From CAJCJE01 sp035948315 (GTDB lineage: Bacteria > Actinomycetota > Actinomycetes > Mycobacteriales > Pseudonocardiaceae), in assembly GCA_035948315.1 (NCBI GenBank), contig DASZJG010000056.1, positions 1 through 64,000 on the forward strand: 64,000 nucleotides of DNA, written 5' to 3'. Under the pieces are notes generated by a model. That model was not told the DNA's origin and ran no database searches. It was given only the letters and a program-made list of their open reading frames with translations. The position numbers were made by a program, and so were the translations under genes. Of the stretch, positions 51,640-61,375 are shown piece by piece. Positions within the stretch are counted from its first letter, which is position 1, and each line of letters opens with the position of its first letter.

Positions 51640-53254
51640 TCAGGACGTCGACGCCTGGAACTGCTCGCTCACCTGGCCCCCGGTAGCCGGTGTCCGGCCG
51701 TGGCGCATCGCGACGGCGACCACCAGGCCGAGCACTGCCGTGGCGGCTACCCACCCAGAAGATTCCGACGAAGCCGTGCCAGGTGGTCAGGGAGCTCTGT
51801 GCGGCCAGGTTGAGGGTCTTGACCACCTTGCCGCCCGCGGTCACCGTGATGATCAGCGGGTTGGCGTTGATGAAGGCGGTCACGACGGCGGTGGCGAGCG
51901 CGGTGGACAGTGCGCCGAACACGGCGAGCATGCCCGAACTGATGCCCTGTTGGCGGGGCGGCACGGCGTCGACGATCAGGTTCGGCACGCACGCGTAGAT
52001 CGCGCCGAAGCCGAGGCCGAACAGTGCCGAGGACAGCGCGTAGAACCACACGCCATGCTGGGAGGTGGTCAGCAGCGACACCGCGGCCAGTCCGAAGGCG
52101 ACGAAGGCGACGATGACCGGTGTCCTGGCGCCGATCCGTGTTGCCCACCAGCCCGATGCCGGGCCGGAGGCCATGCTGAACACTCCCTGGAACAAGGTCG
52201 CGTGGATCGCCACGCCGATCAGGCCGACGCCCGCCGCGTAGGTCAGACCATCGTTGAGGCCGACGTGCAGCGCTGCCGTGCTCGACCGGTAGACACCCTG
52301 GGCCAGTTGGGCGGCGGTGGGCGTCTGCAGCATCAACGGCAGCGCGTAGGCGATGGTGGCGATGGCCGCGGTGCCGAGGAAGTACACCACCACGGTCGTG
52401 GTGACCTTGGCGCTCAGCAGCAGCCGAACGTCGATGATCGGTGTCGCGGTCCGCCGTTCGACGGGTACGAACACGATCAGCAGGACGAGTCCGGCCGCGA
52501 GGCTGGCCAGTGCTCTGGGCGCGGTCCAGCCCCAGGCGGACCCGTTGCTCAGGTACAGCAGGCACAACGTGACACCGCCGCACAGGAGCAGCGCGCCCAG
52601 CACGTCGAGCCGTTGCCGCACACGCAGTGTGGTCTCCGGAACGAACGCAATCACCAACACCAGGGTGACCGCGCCGTAGGCGGCGAGGAACCAGAAGATC
52701 GGGTGGTAGTCGCCACCCCCGGTCAGGGAGCCCGCGATCAGCGGCGCCACCACGGCTGACACACCGAAGCCGGTGGCGAGCGCACCCAACGCGACCGGCA
52801 CGTACCTGCGCGGCAGCAGGTCTCGGAACACGCCGTATGACACCGCCACGTTGCCGAGCGAGAGGGCCTCGAGCGCCCTGCCTACCAGGAACAGTGCCCA
52901 GTTTCCACTGAGCACGCAGACTATCGAGCCGATCACGAACACCGCGCCACTGACCAGCAGCACGCGCTTCTTGCCCCAGAGGTCTGAGATCTTCCCGGCC
53001 AGGGGTGTCGCGAAGGCGCCGACCAGGCCGTAGATCGTGGTCATCCAGCTGACGTTCGCGCCGACCCCGGGAAAGTGCGGTGCGATGAGCAGCGCTGCCG
53101 GGCTGACCATCGTGTATTGCAGGGTGGCGATCTCGCTGAACAGCACGATGACGACGATGACCGTCCAGGTTTTGAGCTTCCGCGAGTCGGCGAGCCGCCC
53201 GGTGCCGATCTCTGGTGCTGGTGCGTGCACGGCCATGGCACGAGTACAGCACAT
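51640..53254 (-). pseudogene. DHA2-type MFS drug transporter with late frameshift
   Basis: About 540 residues and 14 predicted membrane segments, starting MAVHAPAPEIGTGRLADSRK or six residues earlier. Motif A is LVGAFATPLAGKISDLWGKK; GRALEALSLGNVAVSYGVFR and the Pro-rich GFGVSAVVAPLIAGSLTGGG (motif C region) fit proton-driven multidrug efflux. Near 51765 the frame shifts: GIFWVG continues in another frame as VAATAVLGLVVAVAMRHG and stops naturally at 51640. Only the last membrane segment and tail are affected, so the gene is either freshly broken or carries a sequence error. Confidence 0.7.
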
Positions 53255-53295
53255 GTTATATGTAATATAAAATACTCGGCGCTAACATCCGTTGA
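53255..53295. promoter_or_regulatory. AT-rich divergent promoter with palindrome
   Basis: TTATATGTAATATAA in this short gap is a near-perfect palindrome (TTATAT, GTA, ATATAA) in an otherwise GC-rich setting. It sits between the divergent MFS and aftD starts and could be shared -10 elements or a regulator site. Confidence 0.5.
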
Positions 53296-56200
53296 GTGAC
53301 CATCTCCGGCTGGGTGAGCGATCCACTGGCGCCCCGGCTCCGGCAACGGTTTGTTCCCGTGGACAGATCGCGGCTCGCGATGTTGTTCCGGCGACCAGTC
53401 GGCTGGTTGATGGCGATACTGGTAGTGCTGTCGGTGCTGCAACAGCCCGGCCGTACCACCTTCGACACCAAACTCGACCTGACCATCGACCCCGCCGCGT
53501 TCTTGGCCCAGGCGCTACACCTCTGGGATCCGCGGGTCGACGCGGGCGAACTGCAGAACCAGGCGTACGGCTACCTGTTCCCGATGGGGCCGTACTTCCT
53601 GCTCACCCGCGCGATCGGACTGCCCACCTGGCTCGCTCAGCGGCTGTGGTGTGCCGTGTTGCTGTGTGGCGCGTTCGGTGGCGCGCTGCTGCTCGCGCGG
53701 GCACTGCGCATCGGCACCGAGCGGTCCCGGCTGATCGCGGCGCTGGGCTACGCGCTCGCCCCGCGTGTGCTCACCGAGATCGGTCCACTCTCGGCGGAAA
53801 TGCTGCCGCAGGTCCTCCTGCCCTGGGTGCTGCTGCCGCTGGTGCAGACCTCGGACCACCGCACGCCGCGCCGGGCCGCGCTGCTCTCCGCGCTGGCGGT
53901 GCTGGGCATGGGCGGGGTCAACGGGGCGATGGTGGTGATGGCGCTGGTGCTGCCCGCGCTGTGGCTGGTGACCCGGCGGTGGACTCGGGCACACCTGCGG
54001 CTCGTGCTGTGGTGGTGCGGCGGCGTACTGGCCGCGACGTTGTGGTGGATCCTGCCGCTGCTACTGCTCGGCAGGTATTCGATGCCGTTCTTGAACTACA
54101 TCGAATCGGCGGCGAACACCACCGGTCCGGTGTCGCTGTTGGAGGCGTTGCGCGGCACGGATCAGTGGGTGGCCTACGTCAACACCGGCACGCCGTGGTG
54201 GCCCTCGGGTTGGCTGCTGGTGGACAACCCGCTCCTGATCGCGGTCACCGGACTGGTCGCCGCGCTCGGACTGTACGGGTTGTGCCGGGCCGGACTGCCG
54301 CACCGGCGGTTCCTCGTACTCGCGGCGGTCACCGGCCTGACCCTGTTGACCATCGGTCATGTCGGCGCGCTGGACAGTCCACTGGCGGCCGAGGTCCAGC
54401 ACCTGTTGGACGGACCACTCGCGGCACTGCGCAACGTGCACAAGTTCGACCCGGTGCTGCGGCTGCCGCTCATGCTTGCCTTCGGGCACGCGTTGACCGG
54501 GATCCGGAAGCCGAAACGGCACGACCTCGGGGCGGCGATCGGGATCGTGCTGGTCCTGGCGATGGCGGCACCGGCCTGGCTGGGCACGCTTCGTTCCGGC
54601 ACCGGCGGAGATGAGGTGCCAGGCTACTGGAACACGGCCATGTCCTGGCTGGCCAGCACCGATCCGTCCGGCCGGACGCTGCTGTTGCCCGCCACCGGCT
54701 TCGGTGAGTACACCTGGGGCACGACCGACGACGAGCCCGCGCAGGCGCTGGCCGATTCGCCGTGGGCGGTGCGTAGTCAGGTCCCGCTCGGGTCGGAGGG
54801 CAACACGCGCCTGATGGACGAGGCAGACGCCGCCGTCGAGGACGGTCGGGGCGCACCGGGCCTCGCCGATCTGCTGGCGAGGTCCGGCTTCCAGTTCCTC
54901 CTGCTGCGCAACGACATCGACCGCTCGTCGACCAGCGCTCCCCCGGCCGACGTGCTGCGCGCCGGTCTGGCGGCCTCACCGGGTATCCAGCAGGTGGCGA
55001 GCTTCGGGCCGCTGGTGATCTACCGGGTCGAGCGGTCCGTCCCGCTGGCCACGACCGTCGACGAGCGGGACGTCGCGACCGTCAGCGGCGGGCCCGAGTC
55101 GTTGCTGCCGCTGCTGGATGATGGCGCGCTGGCGCCGAATCAGCCGACCGTACTCACCGGCGACGGCGGGTCGCCCGAGGGGCCGGTGTTCGGCACCGAC
55201 GGGCTGCGCAGGCAGGAACGGAACTTCGGCCAGGTGCGCGACGACCTGGGCCAGACTCTGACCACGTCCGCGGCTCCCCGGCTACCGAGGGCCGCATCGG
55301 ACATCCTGCCCTTTCCCGGCGCCGGACATCAGACTGTGGCCACCTACCAGGGCATCGCTGACGTCACCGCGTCCACCTCCGCCTCCTACGCCGACGCGGT
55401 GAGCGGCTCCGACCCGTCTCACCAGCCCTTCGCCGCGCTGGACGGCGATCCGAGCACCGCCTGGTACTCCTCCAGTTACAGCGGCCCGGTCGGCCAGTGG
55501 TGGCAGGTGGAGCTCGCCGCGCCGACCGACGTCGACCGAGTCTCCCTGTCCTTTGTGGACGATCTACGGGTCGGCTGGCCGGTGACCAGGGTCCGGATCA
55601 CCACGGACGCCGGTTCGGTCGACCGCGATGTCACTCCCGGGGCGACCGCGCAGACCGTCACCACCGCGGCGGGCAGCACGAAGTCGGTGCGCATCACCGT
55701 CCTGGCCGTCGCGGGCGGCCGACAGAACGGCAACGTCGGCATCGCCGAGGTGGCCATTCCCGGTGTACACGCCGTCCGGCTGCTCCAGACGCCGAACGAC
55801 CTCCCGGCAGGCCGACCTGTGTCGTTCGCGTTCACCCGAGGCACCGATCCGCGCTATGCCTGTCAGCCGACGGCCACCGGCGAACGGTGCGATGCCGCGC
55901 TGGCCAAGACCGGCGAGGAGCCCGACGGGTTGCAGCGGCTGTTCCCGACCAGCGTGCCCGCCGGCTACGAACTCTCCGGCACCGTGCTGCCCGCACCCGG
56001 CGGCAGCAACCCGGTAACCCCGCCCGGCGTGCAGGTCAGCACGTCCAGCGAGTTGGGCGGCGATCCGAGCGCGGGTGGGAGTTCCGCGATCGATGGCACG
56101 AGCACGACCGGCTGGATCGCCGACGTCACCGATCCGTACCCGTGGCTGCGGCTGTCGTGGGGCCGGGCGCGGAAGATCGACTCGATCCAGCTCGCGCCCT

Positions 56201-57318
56201 CCTCGGCGGGCGGAGCGCTGCCCACCCGGGTCGAGCTGATCACGGCGACCTCCGACCAGGTGCTCACCCCGGACGCGGCCGGTCGGCTCAGCTTTCCCAG
56301 CACCCGGACCAACTGGCTGAAGCTGGTGGTGTTGAGTTACTCCGGCCCCGGCCCTCCCGGCATCGGTGAACTGCACGTGTCCGGATTGGACAGTATGAGC
56401 ACGTCGTTCGTGGTGCCGTGCGGGCAGGGCCCGACGGTGACCATCGACGGCACCCGATACCAGACGTCGGTGCGCGGCACCCTGGCCGACTACCTCGCGC
56501 ACCGGCCGATGCCGTTCACGACGTGCGGCACGCCATCGGTCGGTATCGAGCTCGGTACCGGCAACCACCAACTGGATACCGGGCGAACGGACGCGTTCGT
56601 GGTGCAGGACGTGTCGCTGCGGCCGGCCTCGGTCGGCGCGCCGACGGTGGCGACACGCAACACCCAGATCACCGGCTGGGGTACCACGCACCGGACGGTG
56701 CGGGTGGGCGCGGGACCGGCCGCCGTGCTGACGGTGCCGGAGAACGCGAACGCCGGCTGGGTCGCCACGCTGGGCGGTCACCGGCTGACCAGCACGCGGG
56801 TGGACGGCTGGCAGCAGGCGTGGGTGGTGCCAGCCGGCCGAGGTGGCACGATCAGCCTCGATTTCACCCCGGACACCACCTATCGAGGTGCGCTGCTGGT
56901 GGGCGCGCTCGCGGTGCTCGCGCTGCTGGTCGCGATCTGCGTACCCGTCCGCGGGCGTGGTGGCCGCGCGGCGCCGCCTGCGAACGGGTGGGGTGTGCCG
57001 ATCGCGCTGATCGCGTTGACCGGCGCGCTCGGCGGGGTCGCCGGGTTGGGGCTGCTGGTGGGTTGGTTCCTGGTTCGGCGGTGGTGGACGGTGCCGGTCG
57101 CGTCGTGGTGTGCGGCACTGGCGACGGGCGCCACCGCGCTCGCGGTGGCCGGCCGGCTGCTCGGGTACGGGCAGGACTGGGCGCAGGGCGTCGGGGCTCA
57201 GGCGCTGCTGTTGGCGGCCGTCACCGGAGTGATCATCGACGTGCTCGTCGTGCCAGGGCGATCGCGGTCACGGCCAACGCGGCGACCGCGATCACGGCGG
57301 CGGACACCAGTTCGGTGA
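53296..57318 (+). CDS. aftD: Alpha-(1->3)-arabinofuranosyltransferase AftD
   Basis: 1340 residues from a GTG. About 11 membrane segments in residues 35-430 with a GT-C type first loop (TTFDTKLDLTIDPAAFLAQA, an early Asp pair) belong to the DUF3367/AftD family. Two discoidin-like carbohydrate-binding modules follow, near 690-820 (PFAALDGDPSTAWYSSSYSG) and 925-1060 (SSAIDGTSTTGWIADVTDPY). A last membrane segment is near 1200-1225. Known role: adds alpha-1,3 arabinofuranose branches to arabinogalactan and lipoarabinomannan outside the membrane. Its end overlaps the convergent flippase gene by 86 bp. It marks the organism as an arabinan producer. Confidence 0.9.
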   Translation: MTISGWVSDPLAPRLRQRFVPVDRSRLAMLFRRPVGWLMAILVVLSVLQQPGRTTFDTKLDLTIDPAAFLAQALHLWDPRVDAGELQNQAYGYLFPMGPYFLLTRAIGLPTWLAQRLWCAVLLCGAFGGALLLARALRIGTERSRLIAALGYALAPRVLTEIGPLSAEMLPQVLLPWVLLPLVQTSDHRTPRRAALLSALAVLGMGGVNGAMVVMALVLPALWLVTRRWTRAHLRLVLWWCGGVLAATLWWILPLLLLGRYSMPFLNYIESAANTTGPVSLLEALRGTDQWVAYVNTGTPWWPSGWLLVDNPLLIAVTGLVAALGLYGLCRAGLPHRRFLVLAAVTGLTLLTIGHVGALDSPLAAEVQHLLDGPLAALRNVHKFDPVLRLPLMLAFGHALTGIRKPKRHDLGAAIGIVLVLAMAAPAWLGTLRSGTGGDEVPGYWNTAMSWLASTDPSGRTLLLPATGFGEYTWGTTDDEPAQALADSPWAVRSQVPLGSEGNTRLMDEADAAVEDGRGAPGLADLLARSGFQFLLLRNDIDRSSTSAPPADVLRAGLAASPGIQQVASFGPLVIYRVERSVPLATTVDERDVATVSGGPESLLPLLDDGALAPNQPTVLTGDGGSPEGPVFGTDGLRRQERNFGQVRDDLGQTLTTSAAPRLPRAASDILPFPGAGHQTVATYQGIADVTASTSASYADAVSGSDPSHQPFAALDGDPSTAWYSSSYSGPVGQWWQVELAAPTDVDRVSLSFVDDLRVGWPVTRVRITTDAGSVDRDVTPGATAQTVTTAAGSTKSVRITVLAVAGGRQNGNVGIAEVAIPGVHAVRLLQTPNDLPAGRPVSFAFTRGTDPRYACQPTATGERCDAALAKTGEEPDGLQRLFPTSVPAGYELSGTVLPAPGGSNPVTPPGVQVSTSSELGGDPSAGGSSAIDGTSTTGWIADVTDPYPWLRLSWGRARKIDSIQLAPSSAGGALPTRVELITATSDQVLTPDAAGRLSFPSTRTNWLKLVVLSYSGPGPPGIGELHVSGLDSMSTSFVVPCGQGPTVTIDGTRYQTSVRGTLADYLAHRPMPFTTCGTPSVGIELGTGNHQLDTGRTDAFVVQDVSLRPASVGAPTVATRNTQITGWGTTHRTVRVGAGPAAVLTVPENANAGWVATLGGHRLTSTRVDGWQQAWVVPAGRGGTISLDFTPDTTYRGALLVGALAVLALLVAICVPVRGRGGRAAPPANGWGVPIALIALTGALGGVAGLGLLVGWFLVRRWWTVPVASWCAALATGATALAVAGRLLGYGQDWAQGVGAQALLLAAVTGVIIDVLVVPGRSRSRPTRRPRSRRRTPVR

Positions 57319-58405
57319 CGGAACCGTGCAGCCGGACCACGACCAACCCGATCTCCAGCCCGACCGCGCCCCACAGCAGCACAGCCACCCTCCGGTCGCC
57401 GTCCGCGATGCGCGCGTAGAGCAGGATCTGCACGATCGCCAGCAGCGAACCGACCACGGCGAAGGGCCACAACACCAGCGGATCGGCGGTATACCGGGCG
57501 CCACCGACGAGCGCGCGCAGCAGCGGGCCGAACACGACGGTGCCCGCGACGAACACGGCGTCGATCGTCGCGCAGGTCGTCAGGGCGAGCGCGAGGGCCC
57601 GTCGGCTTCCCTCCCGCTGGGCGAGCCTGGGCAACAGCAACACGCCGACCGCCTGCGGGAGCCAGTAGGCGATCTTGGTGATCACCGCACCGATCGCGTA
57701 CTCCCCCGCCTGGTGCGCGGGCAGGCTGTGCCGGGCCAGCACAAGGTCCAGGTTCACCAGCAGCACCAGGGCCAACATGGCCTGCACGGTGTGCCCGATC
57801 TCGATCATCGCGCCCGGCGCGAACCGACCGGGACGCGGGCGACCGCACAGCACCCAGCCGATCCCCGCGACGACGAGAGAACCGGCCGCGGTTCCGGCCA
57901 GCGCGGCCGTTGAGGAGCGGCCCAGCAGCAGTCCGCCGAACGTCCCGCCGATCTTGCCGAGACCTTCCAACGCGACCATCCCGGCGAGCAGATCGAATCG
58001 CCTGCTCCCCTGCAACAGGCCGTGCCACAGGCCGATGACGGTGAGCGGGCCGAGCGCGAGCGCCAACCACACCGCGGCCCGCGCATCGGACAGGTGCAAC
58101 AGTGCGGCCAGCAGCGGCGCGGCCGCGAGCACGACGGTCACCGTGAGCGCGCTGACGAGCACGCCGAGGCCGACCAGCCCAGCGCGGTCCGCGCCGCCTG
58201 CGGCGACCCGCAGGGCGACGACGGTCTGCAGACCCATGGCGGGCACGACGCACACCACCAGCAGCGCGAGCAACGAACTGAGCTCACCGAACAGCGCGGG
58301 CGCCAGCAGTCGCGCGGCCAGGACCGTCAACAGGTAACCGGAGCCGTTGTTGGCCGCCAGCGCGAGTGCTACCGCCAGCGCGTCGAGCCGGGTCCGCCGC
58401 AACAC
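57233..58405 (-). CDS. Polysaccharide flippase-like membrane protein
   Basis: 390 residues from a GTG at 58403-58405 behind GGAGG; longer upstream frames antisense to the next gene are ignored. Ten to twelve membrane segments with the Wzx/MOP-type pattern (NNGSGYLLTVLAARLLAPALFG, GLQTVVALRVAAGG, QAGEYAIGAVITKIAYWLPQ, GARYTADPLVLWPFAVVGSL). Likely exports lipid-linked envelope glycans. Convergent with aftD and divergent from the next membrane protein. Confidence 0.8.
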   Translation of the reverse strand: MLRRTRLDALAVALALAANNGSGYLLTVLAARLLAPALFGELSSLLALLVVCVVPAMGLQTVVALRVAAGGADRAGLVGLGVLVSALTVTVVLAAAPLLAALLHLSDARAAVWLALALGPLTVIGLWHGLLQGSRRFDLLAGMVALEGLGKIGGTFGGLLLGRSSTAALAGTAAGSLVVAGIGWVLCGRPRPGRFAPGAMIEIGHTVQAMLALVLLVNLDLVLARHSLPAHQAGEYAIGAVITKIAYWLPQAVGVLLLPRLAQREGSRRALALALTTCATIDAVFVAGTVVFGPLLRALVGGARYTADPLVLWPFAVVGSLLAIVQILLYARIADGDRRVAVLLWGAVGLEIGLVVVRLHGSVTELVSAAVIAVAALAVTAIALARRARR

Positions 58406-58477
58406 GCGGATGGCCGCCTCCGATCTGCGAGAATATATTTTATGTGATCCTAACCGTCCATTCGGGAAAGGGGAACG

Positions 58478-60160
58478 ATGCGGGTACCGCCGATCGGCTG
58501 GCGCGCGGCGGTCCTGCCGGTGTGGTCGGCGGCGCTGACGGTCGCCATCGTGTTCCCGTTGCTCGGGCACGGCTTCGCGCTCAGCTACGACATGGTGTTC
58601 GCGCCGACCCAGTACCTCGTGCCGGACGCGATCGGCACGGGATCGGCGCTGGGGCGCTCGGTGCCCGCGGACGCGGTCGTCGCGCTGGTCACGAAGGTGC
58701 TGCCCGGAGATGTGGTGGAGCAACTGATCCTCACTTCGGCGCTGTTCGCGTCGGCCCTCGGCGCGGGCCTGCTGGTGCCGACCCGATCGGTACCAACCAG
58801 GCTGGTGGCAGCCAGTGCCTATGTGTGGAGCGCCTACGTCGCCGAGCGGCTGCTGATCGGGCAGTGGCCGCTGCTGGTCGCCTATGCCTGCCTTCCCTGG
58901 ATCGCGCGGGCCGCGATCCACGAACGCGGACCGGGCTGGACCGCTCGGCTCGTCGTGGCCTGCGCGCCCGCGGTCATCACCCCGCCGGGCGGCCTGCTCG
59001 CCGCGGGCGTCGCGGTGGTCGCCGCGGGACGTCGAGGGCTCCGGATCACCGTGCCGGTCGCTGTCGTGCTCAACGCGCCCTGGCTGGTGCCCTCGCTGCT
59101 GCACCCGGGCGGCGCGCTGACCGACGCGGCGGGCGTCGCTGCGTTCAGCGCGCGAGCCGAGAACTGGGGTGGCGCCGTGCTCAGCGTGCTCGGCACCGGC
59201 GGGATCTGGAACAGCGACGTGACCCCGACCAGCCGGTCGGCGCCGCTGATCCCGATCCTGGTGCTCGCGGTCGCGGCACTCGCGTTGTTCGGGGTGCGGA
59301 TGGCCGCGAAGCCCTGGCTACGCGCGCTGGCCAGGCTCGGCGGACTGGGCGTGCTGCTCGCCCTGCTGGCCGATCTGCCCGGTGGCGCGGCACTGTTGCG
59401 GTGGGCACTGGTGACCGTGCCGGGGGCGGGCCTGCTGCGCGACGCCCAGAAGTGGGCCGCCTGGTGGGCGCTGCCGCTGGCGCTCGGGTTCGCGATCGCC
59501 GTCGAGCGGATCGCCACGATGCTGCGGACCCGGGCCGGTCGGCGCGGGCTGCTCGTGGTCGGCATGGTGTTGCCGCTGCTCATCCTGCCGGATCTCGCCC
59601 TCGGTGGCTGGGGACGGTTGGCCGGCGTGCGGTACCCGGCGGACTGGGCACACGTTGCCGAGTTGCTCGCTGGCGACCCGCATCCGGGTGACGTGCTGGC
59701 GCTGCCGCTGGCCACCTACCGGCAGTTCGGCTGGAACGGCGGGAAGACCCAGCTCGATCCGGCACCGCGCGCGCTACCCCGGACCACGGTGACCGACGAT
59801 GCGCTGCGCGTGGGCGGCATCGTGGTTTCCGGCGAGGACCGTCGGTCGGCCCTGGTGCGTGCGCTGCTGACCGGCGACGGGAACCTCGGGTCGGGTCTGC
59901 GCTCGCTCGGCATCGGTTGGGTGCTGGTCGAACGCGGCACTCCCCCTGGCGACGACCCGGTGTCCCCGGCCCGGTTGCGTGGGCTGGTGCCGCGTTTTCA
60001 GGGGCAGTGGCTGACGTTGTACGAGATCCCCGGCGCGGTCGCGACCAACCCGGTGCCCGGCGCGCCGGTGCTGCCGGTCGTGCTCACCGATGTGCTCGCG
60101 TGCTTGCTGGTGCTGGCGGCGTTGTGGCGACTCATAGTAGTCGCTATATTCAGCGGATGA
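58478..60160 (+). CDS. Large integral membrane protein, GT-C-like
   Basis: 560 residues, ATG behind AAAGGGGA. About twelve membrane segments. The first loop (GHGFALSYDMVFAPTQYLVP) has a conserved Asp as in GT-C enzymes; a soluble tail (DPHPGDVLALPLATYRQFGW, NGGKTQLDPAPRALPRTTV) follows. It sits directly before the DUF2613 gene, as in mycobacterial envelope loci near aftD. Probable polyprenyl-phosphate-sugar dependent glycosyltransferase; substrate not known. Confidence 0.7.
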   Translation: MRVPPIGWRAAVLPVWSAALTVAIVFPLLGHGFALSYDMVFAPTQYLVPDAIGTGSALGRSVPADAVVALVTKVLPGDVVEQLILTSALFASALGAGLLVPTRSVPTRLVAASAYVWSAYVAERLLIGQWPLLVAYACLPWIARAAIHERGPGWTARLVVACAPAVITPPGGLLAAGVAVVAAGRRGLRITVPVAVVLNAPWLVPSLLHPGGALTDAAGVAAFSARAENWGGAVLSVLGTGGIWNSDVTPTSRSAPLIPILVLAVAALALFGVRMAAKPWLRALARLGGLGVLLALLADLPGGAALLRWALVTVPGAGLLRDAQKWAAWWALPLALGFAIAVERIATMLRTRAGRRGLLVVGMVLPLLILPDLALGGWGRLAGVRYPADWAHVAELLAGDPHPGDVLALPLATYRQFGWNGGKTQLDPAPRALPRTTVTDDALRVGGIVVSGEDRRSALVRALLTGDGNLGSGLRSLGIGWVLVERGTPPGDDPVSPARLRGLVPRFQGQWLTLYEIPGAVATNPVPGAPVLPVVLTDVLACLLVLAALWRLIVVAIFSG

Positions 60161-60312
60161 GCAAGGTGATCGGAGTGATCGCGGCCGTCCTCGTCGGCGC
60201 CGCACTCGCCGGCGGCGTCGCGGTCGCGGTGACCAGCACGCAGAACCCGGACCGCCAGGTCAACGTGCAACAGGCCAAACCACCCACGGACACCGCCTAC
60301 GGCGATCGGTAG
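60157..60312 (+). CDS. DUF2613-family small membrane protein
   Basis: 51 residues, ATGA overlap with the preceding gene. MSKVIGVIAAVLVGAALAGG is one membrane segment; the tail ends AYGDR, matching the conserved QYGDR end of DUF2613 proteins, which accompany aftD in actinobacteria. Function unknown. Confidence 0.85.
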   Translation: MSKVIGVIAAVLVGAALAGGVAVAVTSTQNPDRQVNVQQAKPPTDTAYGDR

Positions 60313-60322
60313 CAACGGGCCC

Positions 60323-61375
60323 GTGGTCGACGCCACTGTCCGCGCGCGCGTCGCCGTCGGACTCTACGGCGATCCGACGGTCGCCTGGAGCGTCCTGCTG
60401 CGTGCCCGGTTGACCAGCCAGGTCGGCGAAGCAGTCGTGTTCGACCGGTTGGCCCGGCACGCACGGGGGTTTCCGCAACTCGGCGGAGCGCCCGCCGTGC
60501 TGTCCACTCCGGACCCCGATGCGACGGCCGCCCGGTTCGCCACCCGCCCCTACGCGGACGGTGAACCGCTGGTGCGCGTCGCCATCGCCAGGGCGGAACC
60601 GGAGCTGGTCCTGGCCGCGCACCACGGCGCGGTGGACGGCCTCGGCCTGCTCGGGTTGCTCGGTATCGCGCTCGACACCGACGTGGCCAGCAACGCCACC
60701 GGACTCGGCGCGCGCGCCGCGAGCCGGTCCTTCGCCAACGCCGCGGTGCGTAGGCTCGGTGAAGCCCTGTTCGCGCCACCCACCCGCATCCAACCCTCGG
60801 TGATGATGCCGGCAAACTCGGAGCTGTTCGACGAATGGACCGGCGCGCGACGTGGTGCCGGGACCGCCGCGCTGGTGACTGCGGCGACCGGCGCAGCCAT
60901 CGCCTGGAACCAGTCGCACGGGGCGCGTGCTCAGCGCGTGGTCGCGGCGGTCGGAGCCTCCCGCAGGCCCGGCGACGAACTGTGCGTCATCGAGGACAGC
61001 ACCTACCTCCGGCTGCGCAGGACCCACCGCGCCGAACGGAGCGAACTGGCCGCGTTATTGGCCACCCAGTCACCCGAGCCTGACTCTCCCGCCTACCGCA
61101 GCCCGTTCACGAGCCTGGGGATCCGGCTGCTCGCGCCCAGGCTCGGCTCGACGTTCCTGGTCTCGAACCTGGGCGTGGTGCGGGCCGGCGGCATCGTCCG
61201 CTCGTTGTCGTTCTACCCGGTGGCCAGCGGACGGTCCGGGGTGGCGTTCGGTGCCGCGACCCTCGCCGACACCACCACGATCACGATCCGGGTCCGGCGC
61301 CAGGACTTCGATGCGGCGGCCGCGACCCGACTGCTGGAGCTCGTGGTCAGCGGGCTACCGGACGAAGCTCGGTGA
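60323..61375 (+). CDS. Condensation-superfamily acyltransferase-like protein
   Basis: 350 residues from a GTG. LVLAAHHGAVDGLGLLGLLG is the HHxxxDG motif of condensation domains and PapA-type acyltransferases; FLVSNLGVVRAGGIVRSLSF is the later SNLG-type motif. Shorter than the usual 420-450 residues. Perhaps an acyltransferase that decorates a glycan or lipid. It overlaps the convergent GT4 gene by 29 bp. Confidence 0.7.
   Translation: MVDATVRARVAVGLYGDPTVAWSVLLRARLTSQVGEAVVFDRLARHARGFPQLGGAPAVLSTPDPDATAARFATRPYADGEPLVRVAIARAEPELVLAAHHGAVDGLGLLGLLGIALDTDVASNATGLGARAASRSFANAAVRRLGEALFAPPTRIQPSVMMPANSELFDEWTGARRGAGTAALVTAATGAAIAWNQSHGARAQRVVAAVGASRRPGDELCVIEDSTYLRLRRTHRAERSELAALLATQSPEPDSPAYRSPFTSLGIRLLAPRLGSTFLVSNLGVVRAGGIVRSLSFYPVASGRSGVAFGAATLADTTTITIRVRRQDFDAAAATRLLELVVSGLPDEAR

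Noticed and set aside
51747..53252. 501-residue minus-strand frame antiphase to the MFS gene
   Set aside because: Arg-rich low-complexity shadow of the true frame; no motif.
58406..59104. Long N-terminal extension of the flippase frame
   Set aside because: Antisense to the membrane-protein gene at 58478 and without membrane segments; the GTG at 58405 has a ribosome site.
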